Assembly (NCBI RefSeq): GCF_003014495.1
Contig: NZ_PYGC01000003.1
Coordinates: 62,001-126,000, forward strand
Length of the DNA stretch: 64,000 bases
From: Prolixibacter denitrificans
Lineage (GTDB): Bacteria > Bacteroidota > Bacteroidia > Bacteroidales > Prolixibacteraceae
Reading direction: 5' to 3'
This document shows positions 1 to 8,605 of the stretch, piece by piece. How positions within the stretch are numbered: the first letter of the stretch is position 1; the number at the start of each line of letters is the position of its first letter. Both the position numbers and the translations under genes were made by a program. The notes beneath the pieces are model-generated. The model did no database searches. It saw nothing but the letters and a program-made list of their open reading frames with translations, and was not told where the DNA came from.

Positions 1-65
1 ATTGAAAACAATCTATCGGGACCTTTCGAATATATCCCTCTTCTGTTTCTATAACCACAATTGTT

Positions 66-1343
66 CTATTTCTCCAATTTCATTCTAAATGATTCTATTG
101 ATAACCTAAATAAATGTTTGATTTCTGTTAATGCTGTCTCTGTGAATCCTTCAACGTCGGCAACTGAACCATTGTAGTATGTATGAAATTCGTCATTATC
201 TATTTTATACATTAAAGCTATCTCGCTCAAAGTAGCTTCAATTTTATGATGGAGAACCACAACTGGTTTCGGTATTTCTGGTCGATGGATACCGAAATGA
301 ACTTTATGTATAAGGTCTGTTTCTTGAAATCCACTGCTGCCATATGCTACTAAACCAGCTTGAGATAAATATTTACTGAATTCACCACTCAGTTTCTCTG
401 TCAGTTTTGATATTTTGTTACTTATCTCAGTTCTATAAGCAACATCAGAGTTCTCAATTGTGGCCCTGAGATTCTCGATGTCATTAATAAATTCATCACC
501 TTCATTTTCATTTGGGTCAATATTCATAATCGCATTTCTTAAGGATTCACAGTTTTGAAAACGAAGTTCTAACCTAGGTTGAAAACCTACATAAAATATT
601 CGTTTCAGCTTACTCCATCTTAAATCAGATAATGTGTCCTCTGTGAAAATACTAAGGTTTCTTTCATGAGGTAATTTACCTTCAAAATCCTGGAGTTGTC
701 TTGGTGCAACTCCCGTTAGCACATAAAAAAGAACACCTAAAAGCATTGTTAGATCTGTTGCTTGTGCCTTAATTGAACTGCCTGCGCTTAATTCAGGCAT
801 TCTCAAAAAACGATTACCCAATTCTTGACCTAGTTTGCTTTTAAAATCCTCTTCATCGAAATATGCTAAACCAAAATCAACCAGAACAGGATTATTTATA
901 TTTTGATTTAGAAGGATAATATTGTCAGGCTTTATATCTCTATGAAGCACATTTAACTTATGAAAACTATTTAAGGCATCAATTAATTCCAACGTAACAC
1001 AAATAGCATCATCTAAACATAAATTCCCATTTCTTTGAATAAATTCAGTTAATGTTGGACCTTCAATCCATTGCATTATAACCCAAAGTTTTTCCGATGC
1101 GTCTTGCCAAGAATTTACATTATGCTCAATAACCTTTGGAGTATACTTACCATCAAGCATCAACAGAACATTCGTTTCTCTGTGGAATCTAAATCTTCTT
1201 TCGGTTGACTTCAAATGCTCAGGATGTAATTCTTTTAAAGCACCAACACTTTCATTATTGATGTTAATAACCTTTCTTATCGAACCTTGTCCACCCGAAA
1301 AAACTTTATCATCTTTAATTTTCCAATTTTCTTCCCAATTCAT
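66..1343 (-). CDS. Hanks-type Ser/Thr protein kinase with C-terminal extension
   Basis: A 425-residue cytosolic kinase. Visible are a glycine-rich loop (GGQGSI, residues 17-22), the ATP-binding Lys37 in ALKEL, a likely alpha-C Glu56, the catalytic HRDIKPDN (134-141) and DFG (156-158). About 140 residues after the kinase fold have no recognisable domain and no membrane segment, so it is not a PASTA-type receptor kinase. The ATG follows an intergenic repeat whose own ATG sits 11 bases upstream. The gene is AT-rich compared with the next gene and stands alone. Substrate unknown; family call firm. Confidence 0.9.
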   Translation of the reverse strand: MNWEENWKIKDDKVFSGGQGSIRKVININNESVGALKELHPEHLKSTERRFRFHRETNVLLMLDGKYTPKVIEHNVNSWQDASEKLWVIMQWIEGPTLTEFIQRNGNLCLDDAICVTLELIDALNSFHKLNVLHRDIKPDNIILLNQNINNPVLVDFGLAYFDEEDFKSKLGQELGNRFLRMPELSAGSSIKAQATDLTMLLGVLFYVLTGVAPRQLQDFEGKLPHERNLSIFTEDTLSDLRWSKLKRIFYVGFQPRLELRFQNCESLRNAIMNIDPNENEGDEFINDIENLRATIENSDVAYRTEISNKISKLTEKLSGEFSKYLSQAGLVAYGSSGFQETDLIHKVHFGIHRPEIPKPVVVLHHKIEATLSEIALMYKIDNDEFHTYYNGSVADVEGFTETALTEIKHLFRLSIESFRMKLEK

Positions 1344-1350
1344 TTTCTGT

Positions 1351-1440
1351 CTTCATGTTGTTGGATTTTATGGTGCATCCAAGTTAACAAAATCTTTTCG
1401 GTTTTCGATGGATGGAGTTTTGGAGTGGTGAGATGGTTGG
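1351..1440 (-). repeat. Intergenic leader repeat, copy 1
   Basis: In gene direction it has a C/T-rich tract, then CATCCATCGAAAACC, GATTTTGTTAACTTGG and CCAACAACATGAAGAC, ending just before the kinase start. It shares this order with copies near 2231, 3369, 5385, 7269, 8319, 9655, 13079, 19036 and 19857. GTTAACTTGG may act as a Bacteroidota -7 box; no TTG-type -33 box is seen at the usual distance. Confidence 0.75.
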
Positions 1441-1443
1441 CGT

Positions 1444-2184
1444 TTACGATTGACGATTCTTCGGAGCCGTTTGATAGATAACGGGCATTTGTCCCTTCCA
1501 CTTACTCCATACGTCATTGTTGGTAATCAGTTCAGCCATAAAATGACCGACATTGATCCGGCTGACCGTTCCGGCATTAAAAATCGCACTTCGTGTGGGT
1601 GAAGGATGAACCTCGTATCCGGTGACCTGGTCTTCGTTTACCAAACCATCGGGACGAACCGCTACCCACTCGATGAAACTGTTTATTTGCCCCATCTTCG
1701 TCCGTAAATAATCGGCTGCCTTTTCATTATCGACATGTGGAGGTAACAATAACCGGAGGATGGCGATGACCAACCGTTGCCCCATCGAAACGGGTTCGTT
1801 TAAGTCGCGGTTCCGGTTGCCGGTCGTGTTCATCAATACAAATTTCACGGGCTTACCCGGTGCGTTCTTTTCAATGGCATGACAAAGGAGGATGACAGCG
1901 TCGGTCACCAGTCGTCGGGGTTTTCCGTATATCCCTTTCCAATTCGGATGATGGCCTAAACACGAAGCGACGGCATCACAATCGCGGATGTATCCGGCCA
2001 TTTCATCTACCGTGATTTCGGATACGCTGGCTTGAATGACGGACAGTTGGTCGTTGGTTTTCCATGTCTCGGGCAATTTCTCAGGCGAACGAACAATCAC
2101 CTTTACTTTTTGCCGGGAATTGAGCAGTTGCTCCACCAGATGTTTTCCGGTTGCTCCCGTTGCTCCAACGACTAATGTTGTCAT
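1444..2184 (-). CDS. NAD(P)-binding SDR-like protein (NmrA/atypical SDR)
   Basis: A 246-residue single-domain Rossmann protein. The dinucleotide-binding motif GATGATG lies at residues 7-13 right after the first beta strand, as in atypical short-chain dehydrogenases and NmrA-like NAD(P) sensors. No YxxxK catalytic pair stands out, so it may be a sensor or an isomerase-type enzyme rather than a classical dehydrogenase. It is monocistronic, flanked by leader repeat copies on both sides, and richer in GC than the kinase gene. The start is the only ATG in front of the Rossmann motif. Confidence 0.85.
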   Translation of the reverse strand: MTTLVVGATGATGKHLVEQLLNSRQKVKVIVRSPEKLPETWKTNDQLSVIQASVSEITVDEMAGYIRDCDAVASCLGHHPNWKGIYGKPRRLVTDAVILLCHAIEKNAPGKPVKFVLMNTTGNRNRDLNEPVSMGQRLVIAILRLLLPPHVDNEKAADYLRTKMGQINSFIEWVAVRPDGLVNEDQVTGYEVHPSPTRSAIFNAGTVSRINVGHFMAELITNNDVWSKWKGQMPVIYQTAPKNRQS

Positions 2185-2230
2185 ATCGTATGTTTATTCA
2201 TTCATTGAAATAAGCGTCCTATTCTACCAG

Positions 2231-2295
2231 ACACCATCAAGTTAAGGAAATTTGCCGGGTTTTGGGTGGGTGGGGGTTTGGAGGGAGCGGTGTAG
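2231..2295 (-). repeat. Intergenic leader repeat, copy 2 (partial)
   Basis: It keeps the C-rich tract, CCCAAAACCCGG and the core AATTTCCTTAACTTGATGG, but lacks the CCTAACAACCAACAAAATG tail. It lies about 47 bases upstream of the SDR-like gene on the minus strand. Confidence 0.6.
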
Positions 2296-2310
2296 GTTGG
2301 CAGTGATAAA

Positions 2311-2369
2311 TTGTAAGTTGTCGTTGCCATTCAAAGCCTAGGGTACGAACGCTGCAAGACAACTTACAA
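2311..2369. repeat. Inverted repeat with 12-bp perfect arms
   Basis: TTGTAAGTTGTC (2311-2322) pairs with GACAACTTACAA (2358-2369). The stem continues inward (TTGC/GCAA) past one extrahelical G. It starts 7 bases after the stop of the PLD-like gene, so it may be a terminator. The bulged stem also recalls the arms of attC recombination sites. Confidence 0.55.
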
Positions 2370-2375
2370 GCAATT

Positions 2376-3122
2376 TTATTCTTTTATTTCGGCTATAATA
2401 TCTTCAGGCCAAACAATGAATTTTCCATATGCACCTTCTTTTTGTTTTGCTCCAAGCTCATTCCCTTTTTTTGTAGCAAACCAATCTTCTTCCTTTTTAT
2501 ACATTAATTTATTGTCCACTAGCCATGAATTAATTTTTCTACTACTAATTCCAATTGCTTGAGATATTTCTTTAGTTGTTAACAATTTTGAATTTGAGAA
2601 GACTTTCTTGATTTCAGAATCATTTTGTCCATTCATAATTCCGTCAGGTTCATTCTGATCAAGTGTCTTTTGCGGAGCTTGCACGTAAGAAAAATCTTCA
2701 CTGTTATGCATAATTGACTCAATATCATTTGAGGCATCTTCATAAACTTCTTTATCATTCTCATTTGCTGTATCAATCAAAATCCCCATTTCTCTATTAT
2801 GTTGCTGAGAGAACTCATATAAATTCATTGAAGCAATTATCATTTTATTCTCATTTAAGTAACATTTTGCATGAAGATTCTTTGAAAAATATAGTCGAAC
2901 ATATTTTAATTTTTCCAAATAACTCATTTCCGCTGGGGCAAGTTCTTGTTTGCCAAAAATAATTCTAACGTCTACTTTCTCTCTTTCCTTATCATTTAGT
3001 AACTCTTTCATGTTGTCAGAGAGTTTTAAGTACGGACTTATTATATACAATTCTTTTCGTGCTTCTCTAATTAAGTTTTCTAATTCTGCCGTAATACTAG
3101 AGGTTCTTAAATACTTTGCCAT
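2376..3122 (-). CDS. Phospholipase D-like (HKD) domain protein
   Basis: 248 residues with one HKD-type motif: H84 and K86 in LHAKCYL, followed by ASMN (97-100) and E112. The N-terminal strand-helix pattern fits the PLD superfamily. A single HKD motif is typical of small bacterial nucleases that dimerise to form the active site. The last ~70 residues look like a winged-helix or SAP-like DNA-binding part (a TTKEISQAIGIS segment near residue 180). It is AT-rich and monocistronic, downstream of leader repeat copy 3. A DNA-cleaving role is inferred, not shown. Confidence 0.75.
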   Translation of the reverse strand: MAKYLRTSSITAELENLIREARKELYIISPYLKLSDNMKELLNDKEREKVDVRIIFGKQELAPAEMSYLEKLKYVRLYFSKNLHAKCYLNENKMIIASMNLYEFSQQHNREMGILIDTANENDKEVYEDASNDIESIMHNSEDFSYVQAPQKTLDQNEPDGIMNGQNDSEIKKVFSNSKLLTTKEISQAIGISSRKINSWLVDNKLMYKKEEDWFATKKGNELGAKQKEGAYGKFIVWPEDIIAEIKE

Positions 3123-3515
3123 TTTTTAGTTTTTTATCTGATTTTATTTTTAAACCTTATCTGTTATTGAATTTAGCGATTTGTCAATTTTCTTGAAATA
3201 CACTGGTCCACTTAATAGATTAGCTCTCACTGCAAAATTGTTTACACCGATGTGGCAAATCGTCGTGCACTTATTTTTCTTTTAGCTAGATGAAAAGATC
3301 TTCGTTCAATGCAAATGGGAAATTCTTTTTCTGTAGTAAAGATCGGATGTTGAGTGGTCAGATTCTCTATCTTCATTTTGTTGGCTGTTAGGGCTCGCTA
3401 TTTAACAAAATATTTTGGGTTTTCGATGGCTGGGGTTTCGGGGTGGAATGGGTTCGGTTGATAGATCGAAAAAAGCTTCGCTGTATATGACAATTTGTTT
3501 TGCATAACTTATTAA
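3123..3515. other. Intergenic stretch with repeat copy 3 and a decayed leader ORF
   Basis: No intact gene is seen. On the minus strand, reading on from the repeat at 3369-3457, an ATG opens a short frame that begins MKIENLTTQHPIF and runs about 32 codons. It resembles the short frames that follow repeat copies 6 and 9. Confidence 0.5.
3369..3457 (-). repeat. Intergenic leader repeat, copy 3
   Basis: Minus-strand order: C-rich tract, CCATCGAAAACCC, AATATTTTGTTAAATAG, CCCTAACAGCCAACAAAATGAAGA. The core TAACTTG is mutated here. It lies 247 bases upstream of the PLD-like gene start. Confidence 0.7.
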
Positions 3516-4232
3516 TCATGTTGTATAGAAGAAATACCAACCATCTTTAAATTTAATCAGTCGAACAATTACAAATCCATATGGTGGCAATTCATCTCCT
3601 ACTTTTAATTTCTTTTTAAAGGATTTAACGTAACCATATTCGTTATCAACAAATCCGTCTACTGTCAAGATTAAATAATCATCTGTCCGATTCAGTGAAA
3701 TTATATCTGAATCGATCATCCTCCTTTGAATATCTACAATCTCATCAATATTCAGGTTCTGTTTTTTGATATAACCTCCAAACGCATTTTCAATCTCTTT
3801 CTTCGTTATATATTTTAAGTCATTTGATAATGATTCATCATTTAAGCTTTTTTGGTAACGAAGCATATCAGTTAAATCATACACATTAGCTTTAGTACTT
3901 TCTTTTTCAATAACTTCTAAATTGCCCTTATTCATCAAATAATGAATATGGTGCCCCAAACTGAGCTTAGGAAATGCAGCAGTAAAGCTAAAAGCAACAA
4001 TAATCAAAGAGAGTGGTAGATATGAATAAAGTTTCTTTGAGCCATTCAGTGGGATGGTAACTATGGATAAAATCATCCCAATTACCGTTAATCCCATTAG
4101 CAACAATACATCTAAAAAAGGTCCAATAAGTATCGAATATTGTAAATCAAAAACACAAGCCAACAAAATCACCAGGCTTACTGCCATTGCCATAGATTTT
4201 ACAATGTTACTAATCACTTTTCTTATGGTCAT
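3516..4232 (-). CDS. Membrane protein of unknown function
   Basis: 238 residues, family not recognised. Three hydrophobic segments lie near residues 13-30, 35-60 and 72-90. A soluble C-terminal ~140 residues follows, rich in charged residues and beta-strand-like at the end (LILTVDGF, FVIVRLIKFKDGWYFF). The last part resembles the exported, beta-rich tails that often read 'kdGkWyi'. It is AT-rich and monocistronic. It lies directly downstream, in gene direction, of the attC-like element at 4257-4400. Confidence 0.65.
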   Translation of the reverse strand: MTIRKVISNIVKSMAMAVSLVILLACVFDLQYSILIGPFLDVLLLMGLTVIGMILSIVTIPLNGSKKLYSYLPLSLIIVAFSFTAAFPKLSLGHHIHYLMNKGNLEVIEKESTKANVYDLTDMLRYQKSLNDESLSNDLKYITKKEIENAFGGYIKKQNLNIDEIVDIQRRMIDSDIISLNRTDDYLILTVDGFVDNEYGYVKSFKKKLKVGDELPPYGFVIVRLIKFKDGWYFFYTT

Positions 4233-4256
4233 ATTTCATTGTTCATTAATAATTAC

Positions 4257-4400
4257 ACACAACGGTTTGTGTAAGTTGCGGGGCGGATTTCGGAAAGCGT
4301 CCCTGTCCGAAGGACACGGAACTGCGAAACGAGCCCCGAAGCCTCGGGGCACAGTTGGCGCACCACTGAACCCCGACCTGCAATATGTACTGTGTTAGAC
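4257..4400 (-). repeat. attC-like imperfect inverted repeat
   Basis: In minus-strand reading it begins GTCTAAC, which fits the integron R'' consensus RYYYAAC. The left arm ACAGTACATATTGCAGGTCGGGG is followed by a central part with two small GC hairpins, then a right arm CCCCGCAACTTACACAAACC and GTTGTGT. The right core departs from GTTRRRY at one position. The arms pair with bulges (GTAAGTTGCGGGG against GCAGGTCGGGG). At 144 bp, just 3' of the 4410-5198 gene, its size and place fit an attC site. No integrase gene lies in the window. Confidence 0.45.
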
Positions 4401-4409
4401 ATAGTTTTT

Positions 4410-5198
4410 TTATTTTGTCACGGTAAATTCTTTATAAAACTTAAATCTTTCAAGTTCTCCACTTGAATTAGGTATCTGAACTACTCCTTTGAATCCATGT
4501 TTTCCTAGTTTATTAATTTTCTCTCTGTAAATACCTTTACCGTCAATCGCATCAAGATAAAATGTTCTTTTATTGTCTGGTCTTATTGCATTTAGCACAC
4601 TGTCTGGCTGTGAAAAGTCTGTAACTATCATAGATGGACAAATTGTTGTGTCTTCGGCTGCAAGAATTATACTGGCTTGATATATATCGCCAACTTTAAT
4701 ATTGTCCGAAGAATCTACGACAACTACACTTAGTTTATTGAATTTATAATAATCAGCTTCAATTCTATTAAATAAATAACTTACAAGTTCATTCTCTAGG
4801 TTGAGAAGGTCTAATCTTATTATTTTTTTATTGTCTAATGATTTGAATGTTTTGAATCGATTAGGGATAATAATCTCTTTGATGTATTCAGAATTGAAGT
4901 ATGAAATCGATTTTATGGATTCATTCAAATTTATTAAGCCATCATTAATTGCTTTCAAATTTCCTTGGTCAACAAAATGCAGTAAGGAATCAAATGTCGT
5001 GTCCAAAAAAGAAGCGACCTCAAAATATGGTCTAGCCATTTCAGGATTTAATAGTAATTTCTTCTGAATCTTTGAAAGATTATACTTAATCTTCTCATTT
5101 ACAATCTTCGATTCATTTTGAAAATACCGACTCTTATTATTCTTACACGAATAAAAAATTGTGAATCCGATTGTCAATATTAAAATATACTTTTTCAT
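4410..5198 (-). CDS. Lipoprotein with GldM-like beta domain
   Basis: 262 residues. The N-terminus MKKYILILTIGFTIFYSC is a lipoprotein signal with Cys18. A helical middle (about residues 25-150) leads to a beta-rich end. There, KVGDIYQASIILAAEDT and the later GKGIYREKINKLGKHGFKG resemble the repeated beta domains of GldM, the type IX secretion/gliding component. At half the length of GldM it is probably a stand-alone relative or decoy, not GldM. It is AT-rich, monocistronic, and followed by the attC-like element. Placement in the envelope is firm; function is not. Confidence 0.65.
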   Translation of the reverse strand: MKKYILILTIGFTIFYSCKNNKSRYFQNESKIVNEKIKYNLSKIQKKLLLNPEMARPYFEVASFLDTTFDSLLHFVDQGNLKAINDGLINLNESIKSISYFNSEYIKEIIIPNRFKTFKSLDNKKIIRLDLLNLENELVSYLFNRIEADYYKFNKLSVVVVDSSDNIKVGDIYQASIILAAEDTTICPSMIVTDFSQPDSVLNAIRPDNKRTFYLDAIDGKGIYREKINKLGKHGFKGVVQIPNSSGELERFKFYKEFTVTK

Positions 5199-5551
5199 GT
5201 ATGTTCTTTCAAAATTATGGCTTACTAGTGTGTATCAACATTGCTGTTACGCGCCCTTATTGGGAAGTATTGCGTACGTTATAATTTGGCGTTGCCAAAA
5301 GCATTATTGATTGCTGCTTCCCCATACAATCAGGAAGCAGTCCTGCTACGTCACAAGCCTGATGGTAATTGGTCGAAATTACTGTCTTCATTTTGTTGGA
5401 TGTTTGGTGCATCCAAGTTAACAAAATCTTTCAGGTTTTGATGGGTGGGGATTTAGGGAAAGGGAACAGCTTGAATTAGCAGAACCGGAAGCACGGGCAG
5501 AACGCTTCATTGTTGACATCAGTCTACCTACCTATGCCTTTTATTCAATAA
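5199..5551. other. Intergenic stretch with repeat copy 4
   Basis: No supported gene. The minus strand reads on from the repeat at 5385-5466 into a frame of about 44 codons starting MKTVISTNYHQACDVAGLLP. Its IHHWDCDLAELLP-like middle matches the frame after copy 6, which marks it as a decayed relative. Confidence 0.45.
5385..5466 (-). repeat. Intergenic leader repeat, copy 4
   Basis: Minus strand: CCCCACCCATCAAAACC, GAAAGATTTTGTTAACTTGG, ATGCACC, ATCCAACAAAATGAAGAC. The core is identical to copy 1 over GATTTTGTTAACTTGGATGCACC. Confidence 0.75.
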
Positions 5552-7096
5552 TTAGTTCAATCCTAAAAAGCCGCGCCACAACTTTTGTTGAAGATCAGTT
5601 TTACCCAACTCATGAATTAATCGCAATTGTTTATTATTGGTACTTGCCTGAATTCCGGCAAACTCCAGGTATTTATTTAATGGAACTTCGTCTGTTCCAT
5701 TTATATAGGCATTCATAAATCCAGTGAAGTCAGTATGAGCAAGTAAATTGGCTTGATTTAGTATGTCCTGGTTGCCAATTAAGGTATCGGTTCCTGCTGT
5801 TTCTTTGTAGAAAAATTGCATCAGGTTATCTAAACTGTGAGCATTCTCGGTGTTATGCCTAATTTGCATATCGATACAGATTCCGGCAAACAGACCACCT
5901 CCATAAACAAGTCCCCAATGGTTATCCTTATCAAAACCTGAAGCAGCATCAGCCGGAGCAATCTTTCCCAAACCTTTGTCATTGATATATCGCTTATAAA
6001 ACAATTGATTCAAGACGCCTTTAATTGCTTCTTCATTTACTAGTTTGGCATTATATAGTGCTTTGAGTGTGTAGTAATTTGTGATCCCTTCCTTAAACCA
6101 ATCCGTACGGGTGTCTTTAAATCTAATTGATTTGCCATTCCAAAGGTGAAAGAATTCATGAGCAAACAGAAACCAGCTTATTATCTGTTCTTGTGGAGCA
6201 GCTTCCGGGTTTAGAAACAGACTAATGTTATCACCGATTACTTCACCATCCATTTCTTTTGATTGATTGATGACGACCAATACATTGGATAATTTACCCC
6301 CGGAGGAATTTTTGGGTAAACCTCCCATAAGATTTATGTAATAATCTAATATTTTGTTAGCCGCATCAACATAGTGCTCTTTATTCTTTGCAATGGTATC
6401 ACCTCCAAGTACAAAGTTTAGATTAAATTCATCGCGGGCAATTTTAACTTCCTGTTGAGTACCGGCAACTATGAATGATTCTAAAAGTTGGGTTTGATTG
6501 GCGACCATATAGGTTGTGTTCTCCGGATCTACGCTTTCCCAGGGAGTGGATATCTCCCAATCGTCAGGTTTCTTAAAGAGCACTTCTATATCTGTTTTAA
6601 CGTCACCATTGATAATAAACAAAGAGCGACCAGATGCCGTGATACCCCAATCTCTTACGAATGCCACCCCATCGATTCCACCAGGCCAATTTTGTTTTTC
6701 ATGATCAATAAGTACATGATAACGGATGATGATTTCCTGCCCCTTATGCACATTATTCACTATCCAGGCAGTTGAATCTCTTTTGTGTAATTTAAGCTGC
6801 TTTCCATTTTTAACATAAGCACACAAATCATGAATATACTGGGGCCATCTATAGGGCATTGGTCCATTATCACTCATTTTCAAGAGTGAATCCTTAAGTG
6901 TTATTTGTGCTTCAATTTTTACAAGTTTCGGGGTTGTTTCAGAAAACTCCAGACGATATTGGTCAGGTGAATTATTGGGTTTTTGCACCGAATGGGAACC
7001 ATTATGCGGCACTAAAATCACATTTGCCTCCGCAAAATGGGTACTCAAGGCAAACCCGCTTAGAATCATTAGAAATAGTAATTTCGTTTTTTCCAT
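5552..7096 (-). CDS. M61-family (glycyl aminopeptidase-like) secreted metallopeptidase
   Basis: 514 residues with a signal peptide ending near ALSTHFAEA (residue 24). A beta-rich N-terminal half leads to a zinc site HEFFH (313-317) followed by LWNGKSIR, and the third ligand Glu336 in WFKEGITNYY. That HExxH-LWN arrangement is typical of peptidase family M61. A C-terminal PDZ domain found in many M61 members is absent, so this is the short form. It is monocistronic, between leader repeat copies 4 and 5. Likely periplasmic peptide trimming. Confidence 0.85.
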   Translation of the reverse strand: MEKTKLLFLMILSGFALSTHFAEANVILVPHNGSHSVQKPNNSPDQYRLEFSETTPKLVKIEAQITLKDSLLKMSDNGPMPYRWPQYIHDLCAYVKNGKQLKLHKRDSTAWIVNNVHKGQEIIIRYHVLIDHEKQNWPGGIDGVAFVRDWGITASGRSLFIINGDVKTDIEVLFKKPDDWEISTPWESVDPENTTYMVANQTQLLESFIVAGTQQEVKIARDEFNLNFVLGGDTIAKNKEHYVDAANKILDYYINLMGGLPKNSSGGKLSNVLVVINQSKEMDGEVIGDNISLFLNPEAAPQEQIISWFLFAHEFFHLWNGKSIRFKDTRTDWFKEGITNYYTLKALYNAKLVNEEAIKGVLNQLFYKRYINDKGLGKIAPADAASGFDKDNHWGLVYGGGLFAGICIDMQIRHNTENAHSLDNLMQFFYKETAGTDTLIGNQDILNQANLLAHTDFTGFMNAYINGTDEVPLNKYLEFAGIQASTNNKQLRLIHELGKTDLQQKLWRGFLGLN

Positions 7097-7268
7097 TTTC
7101 GGTAGATTAGCATTTCTTACTTAGACCACGTAATTGGAAAAATGGTTACAGCATTTCTTGTTAATTGTTGCACAACGGTTTATATCTACTAAAACGACGC
7201 TATATCTTCCATATGGGCGTGATTGGTGTACCACTGGTGCTGAATTGTCAAGTAGTCAGTTTTTCAAT

Positions 7269-7353
7269 TCTCATTTTGTTGGTTGTTAGGATACATCCAA
7301 GTCCAGGAAATCTTTCGGGTTTCCGATGGATGGGTTTCGGGCTGGGGAGATGG
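7269..7353 (-). repeat. Intergenic leader repeat, copy 5
   Basis: Minus strand: CCATCTCCCCAGCCC, ACCCATCCATCGGAAACCC, GAAAGATTTCCTGGACTTGG, ATGTATCCTAACAACCAACA then AAATGAG. The TTAAC of the core is altered to CTGGAC. Confidence 0.75.
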
Positions 7354-7547
7354 TCAAAAGAGGGAGTTCCCAACCCCCAAATTGATTGGGGGTGAAGAAT
7401 GATTTATCCGGCGTTGCCGGAAAAGGACTACAAAAGAAATAGTTGTTTTTCAATGTGGCTAAACCACCATTGCGCTCGAAACAGCAAATGTATTTCAATC
7501 ATGTCCGTCACACGATCGCAATCTCACGCACGTTTCCCTACCCGGGG
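7346..7547. repeat. ~200-bp direct repeat, unit A
   Basis: About 88% identical by eye to 8402-8605 and in the same orientation. Both units contain the hairpin CCCCCAATCAATTTGGGGG, the stretch GAAATAGTTGTTTTTCAATG and a closing GTTTCCCTACCCGGGG. Both units directly adjoin a leader repeat copy, so the true repeated block is about 280 bp and brackets the SnoaL-like gene. Confidence 0.85.
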
Positions 7548-7595
7548 CTCATCCCTCCGGGATTTAGTCACCTAATTGGCAGGTATGTTTACAGT

Positions 7596-8084
7596 TCATT
7601 CAACACCGATACCTTTCAAAAATGTATTCCAATCCCAATAATCCCGGTTTTTACTGATTCGGTTATTTTCTATGTCCATTACCGATACGCCTCTCACTTC
7701 GAAATGCTTATTGGTGGCCGGAATATTCATATTCGCCCACCCCACGGTATTGGTACCGGTCCAAACCCATTCCACCATCGCCATATTTTCACTGGCTATC
7801 ACATCAACTATTTCGAAATCAGAATCAGGAACTCCTGCTATCGTGCGATCAAAATAATCAGCGATTGCTCTTTTCGTATTAAATTTCCTTCCGGTAGCCA
7901 CTTCTTCATACAAACAACTGTCGGCAAAAAGAGCGGTCAGGTTACCCGAATCGTGGCTTGACCAGGCATCAAGAGCGGCTTTGGCTAAAGCTTCATTATC
8001 ACGAATCTTCTGACTACTTTCATTACACCCGAACAAAAACATCAGTATGACAACAGCGATGGGGAAACTAATTTTTCTTTTCAT
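7596..8084 (-). CDS. SnoaL/NTF2-like lipoprotein
   Basis: 162 residues. The signal sequence ends in a lipobox with Cys20 (LFGC). The rest fits the alpha+beta cone fold of SnoaL/NTF2-like proteins: an ALDAWSSHDSGNLTALFADS helix-turn near the start, FNTKRAIADYFDRTIAGVPD in the middle, and paired strands MAVEWVWTGT and FEVRGVSVMDIENNRISKNRDYWD. These proteins bind small molecules or act as cyclases or isomerases. The gene sits between two copies of a 280-bp direct repeat, so it may be a mobile or duplicated unit. Confidence 0.8.
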   Translation of the reverse strand: MKRKISFPIAVVILMFLFGCNESSQKIRDNEALAKAALDAWSSHDSGNLTALFADSCLYEEVATGRKFNTKRAIADYFDRTIAGVPDSDFEIVDVIASENMAMVEWVWTGTNTVGWANMNIPATNKHFEVRGVSVMDIENNRISKNRDYWDWNTFLKGIGVE

Positions 8085-8318
8085 TTTATTATCGTTTTAA
8101 GTTAGGATTCACGAAAGCTTGTTAACCAGCATGTATCACACACAGCTGCGATTTTTCTTTTAACCAACTTTTGGGTGTCATGCTACTGTCAGAACCAAGG
8201 GCACGACAACACCTGGTATGCTGAGTGGTAAAAAACGATGGGAATGGCTGCTCCTCCACGCCAACGGGAAGGAGTTCTGCCAGGTCGCAATCCCAGTGAT
8301 GAATGGTTGGTTTTTCTG

Positions 8319-8400
8319 CTCTCATTTCACTGGCTGTTAGTACAGTTACAAGTTAACGAAATTTCTCCGGTTTTCCGATGGGTGGGCGGGAAAGGGATGG
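8319..8400 (-). repeat. Intergenic leader repeat, copy 6
   Basis: Minus strand: CCCGCCCACCCATCGGAAAA, then AATTTCGTTAACTTGTAAC, then ACTAACAGCCAGTGAAATGA. Confidence 0.7.
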
Positions 8401-8401
8401 T

Positions 8402-8605
8402 GAGGATGGCCAAAAGGGGGCGTTCCCAACCCCCAAATTGATTGGGGGTGAAGAATGGTTTATCCAGCTTTGCCGGAAAAGAACAAGCCAAAAGAAATAG
8501 TTGTTTTTCAATGTGGCTACACCACCATTGCGCTCGAAACAGCGAATGTATTTCAATCATGTCCGTCACACGATCGCTATCTCACACACGTTTCCCTACC
8601 CGGGG
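8402..8605. repeat. ~200-bp direct repeat, unit B
   Basis: Second unit, matching 7346-7547 in the same orientation, with the same CCCCCAATCAATTTGGGGG hairpin. The two match up to CCTACCCGGGG and then diverge. Confidence 0.85.

Larger units (their letters stand above)
7097..7595. other. Intergenic stretch: repeat copy 5 plus unit of a direct repeat
   Basis: No supported gene. It holds a GTTGTGC/CAACGG element near 7171-7195 that matches the right end of the attC-like element, leader repeat copy 5, and one unit of a 200-bp direct repeat. The short frame after the repeat (MRIEKLTT) stops at codon 9. Confidence 0.5.
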
